The position numbers and the translations under genes were made by a program. A stretch of DNA of 13,721 nt from JBQTJN01 sp052387095. Its GTDB lineage: Bacteria > Pseudomonadota > Alphaproteobacteria > Micavibrionales > Micavibrionaceae. The DNA is taken from positions 1 through 13,721 of the forward strand of contig JBQTJN010000033.1 of the NCBI GenBank assembly GCA_052387095.1, written 5' to 3'. The notes under the pieces are model-generated. The model had not been told where the DNA came from. It saw nothing but the letters and a program-made list of their open reading frames with translations, and did not search any database. This document shows, one piece after another, positions 13,543 through 13,721 of the stretch (within the stretch, counting starts at the first letter, position 1; every line of letters starts with the position of its first letter).

Positions 13543-13703
13543 CGTCATTGCGAGCGAGAGCGAAGCAATCCACTTTTAAATATGATGTAATCCTGAGCGC
13601 AGCGAAGGATCTTGTGCCAGCAAGAGATCCTTCGGCTTTCAGCCTCAGGATGACTCCTCAAAAAAACTGGATTGCTTCGTCGCTGGCGCTCCTCGCAATG
13701 ACG
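13543..13703 (+). repeat. Composite palindromic repeat, family R1, after fliQ
   Basis: Outer arms CGTCATTGCGAGCG...GAAGCAATCCA (13543-13572) and TGGATTGCTTCG...CTCGCAATGACG (13668-13703) are the same family as the repeat in flgA. The flanks of the loop also agree (CCACTTTTAAA on one side, AAAAAACTGGATTG on the other), but here about 70 bp of a second palindrome sits in the loop. The element begins 12 bp after the fliQ stop. An ATG at 13717, 13 bp after the element, is a plausible start of fliR but only five bases of it are visible. A GTG overlapping the fliQ stop opens a frame through the whole repeat, closing at 13712. Confidence 0.9.
13587..13654 (+). repeat. Palindrome R2 nested in the loop of R1
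   Basis: The left arm carries ATCCTGAGCGCAGCGAAGGATCT and the right arm AGATCCTTCGGCTTTCAGCCTC plus AGGATGAC. Outer 8-bp (ATCCTGAG) and inner 10-bp (CGAAGGATCT) stems pair around a short loop. This is another common dispersed bacterial palindrome class, slightly decayed here (TGTAATCC instead of the expected TGTCATCC). Its position exactly in the A/T-rich loop of R1 indicates one element inserted into the other. Confidence 0.85.
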
Positions 13704-13721
13704 GTTAGGTAATATAATGAC

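Noticed and set aside
12382..13703. CRISPR-like array from the repeats near the right end
   Set aside because: The repeats belong to different families, are quasi-palindromic, single copy per site, and have no regular spacers.

Overview
The window is a dense flagellar gene cluster, almost certainly from an alphaproteobacterium (GC-rich, roughly 55% by eye). The evidence is the gene order and content: flgF-flgG facing fliL-fliM, a DUF6468-type gene and a MotE-like gene behind fliM, a stand-alone FlhB C-terminal-domain gene (fhlB) with fliO-fliP, and flgB-flgC-fliE-fliQ on the other side. Two near-perfect sigma-54 promoters of the Caulobacter flagellar type support this. The palindromic repeat families are of kinds common in Rickettsiales/Rhodospirillales-like genomes, but I cannot name a genus.

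Layout. (1) 1-1764, minus strand: flgF, flgG and the 5' end of a probable flgA, encoding rod proteins and the P-ring chaperone, driven by a sigma-54 promoter at 1824-1840. (2) 1765-2078: divergent regulatory region. (3) 2079-9731, plus strand: fliL, fliM, a DUF6468-type membrane protein, a MotE-like protein, two consecutive MotB-like proteins and a 1051-residue exported TPR protein. This is a motor/stator module next to the C-ring gene, with no motA in view. (4) 9734-11462, minus strand: fhlB, an unknown 86-residue gene, fliO and fliP (export gate), tightly overlapped and converging on the TPR gene with 2 bp between stops. (5) 11464-13530, plus strand: a sigma-54 promoter, then flgB, flgC, fliE and fliQ (proximal rod, MS-ring/rod junction, export gate). 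An AT-rich unknown gene lies on the opposite strand between fliE and fliQ. fliR probably begins at the right edge.

The most unusual feature is a set of small palindromic repeats inserted into this otherwise compact cluster. One sits in frame inside the signal-peptide region of flgA. A second, from a different family, sits in frame inside the signal peptide of fliP. A third family lies between flgC and fliE, where its end appears to supply the -35 of a promoter. A second copy of the flgA-type repeat lies between fliQ and the expected fliR, with yet another palindrome nested in its loop. The pattern resembles protein-inserted Rickettsia palindromic elements, but here it targets cleavable or flexible N-termini of flagellar export proteins.
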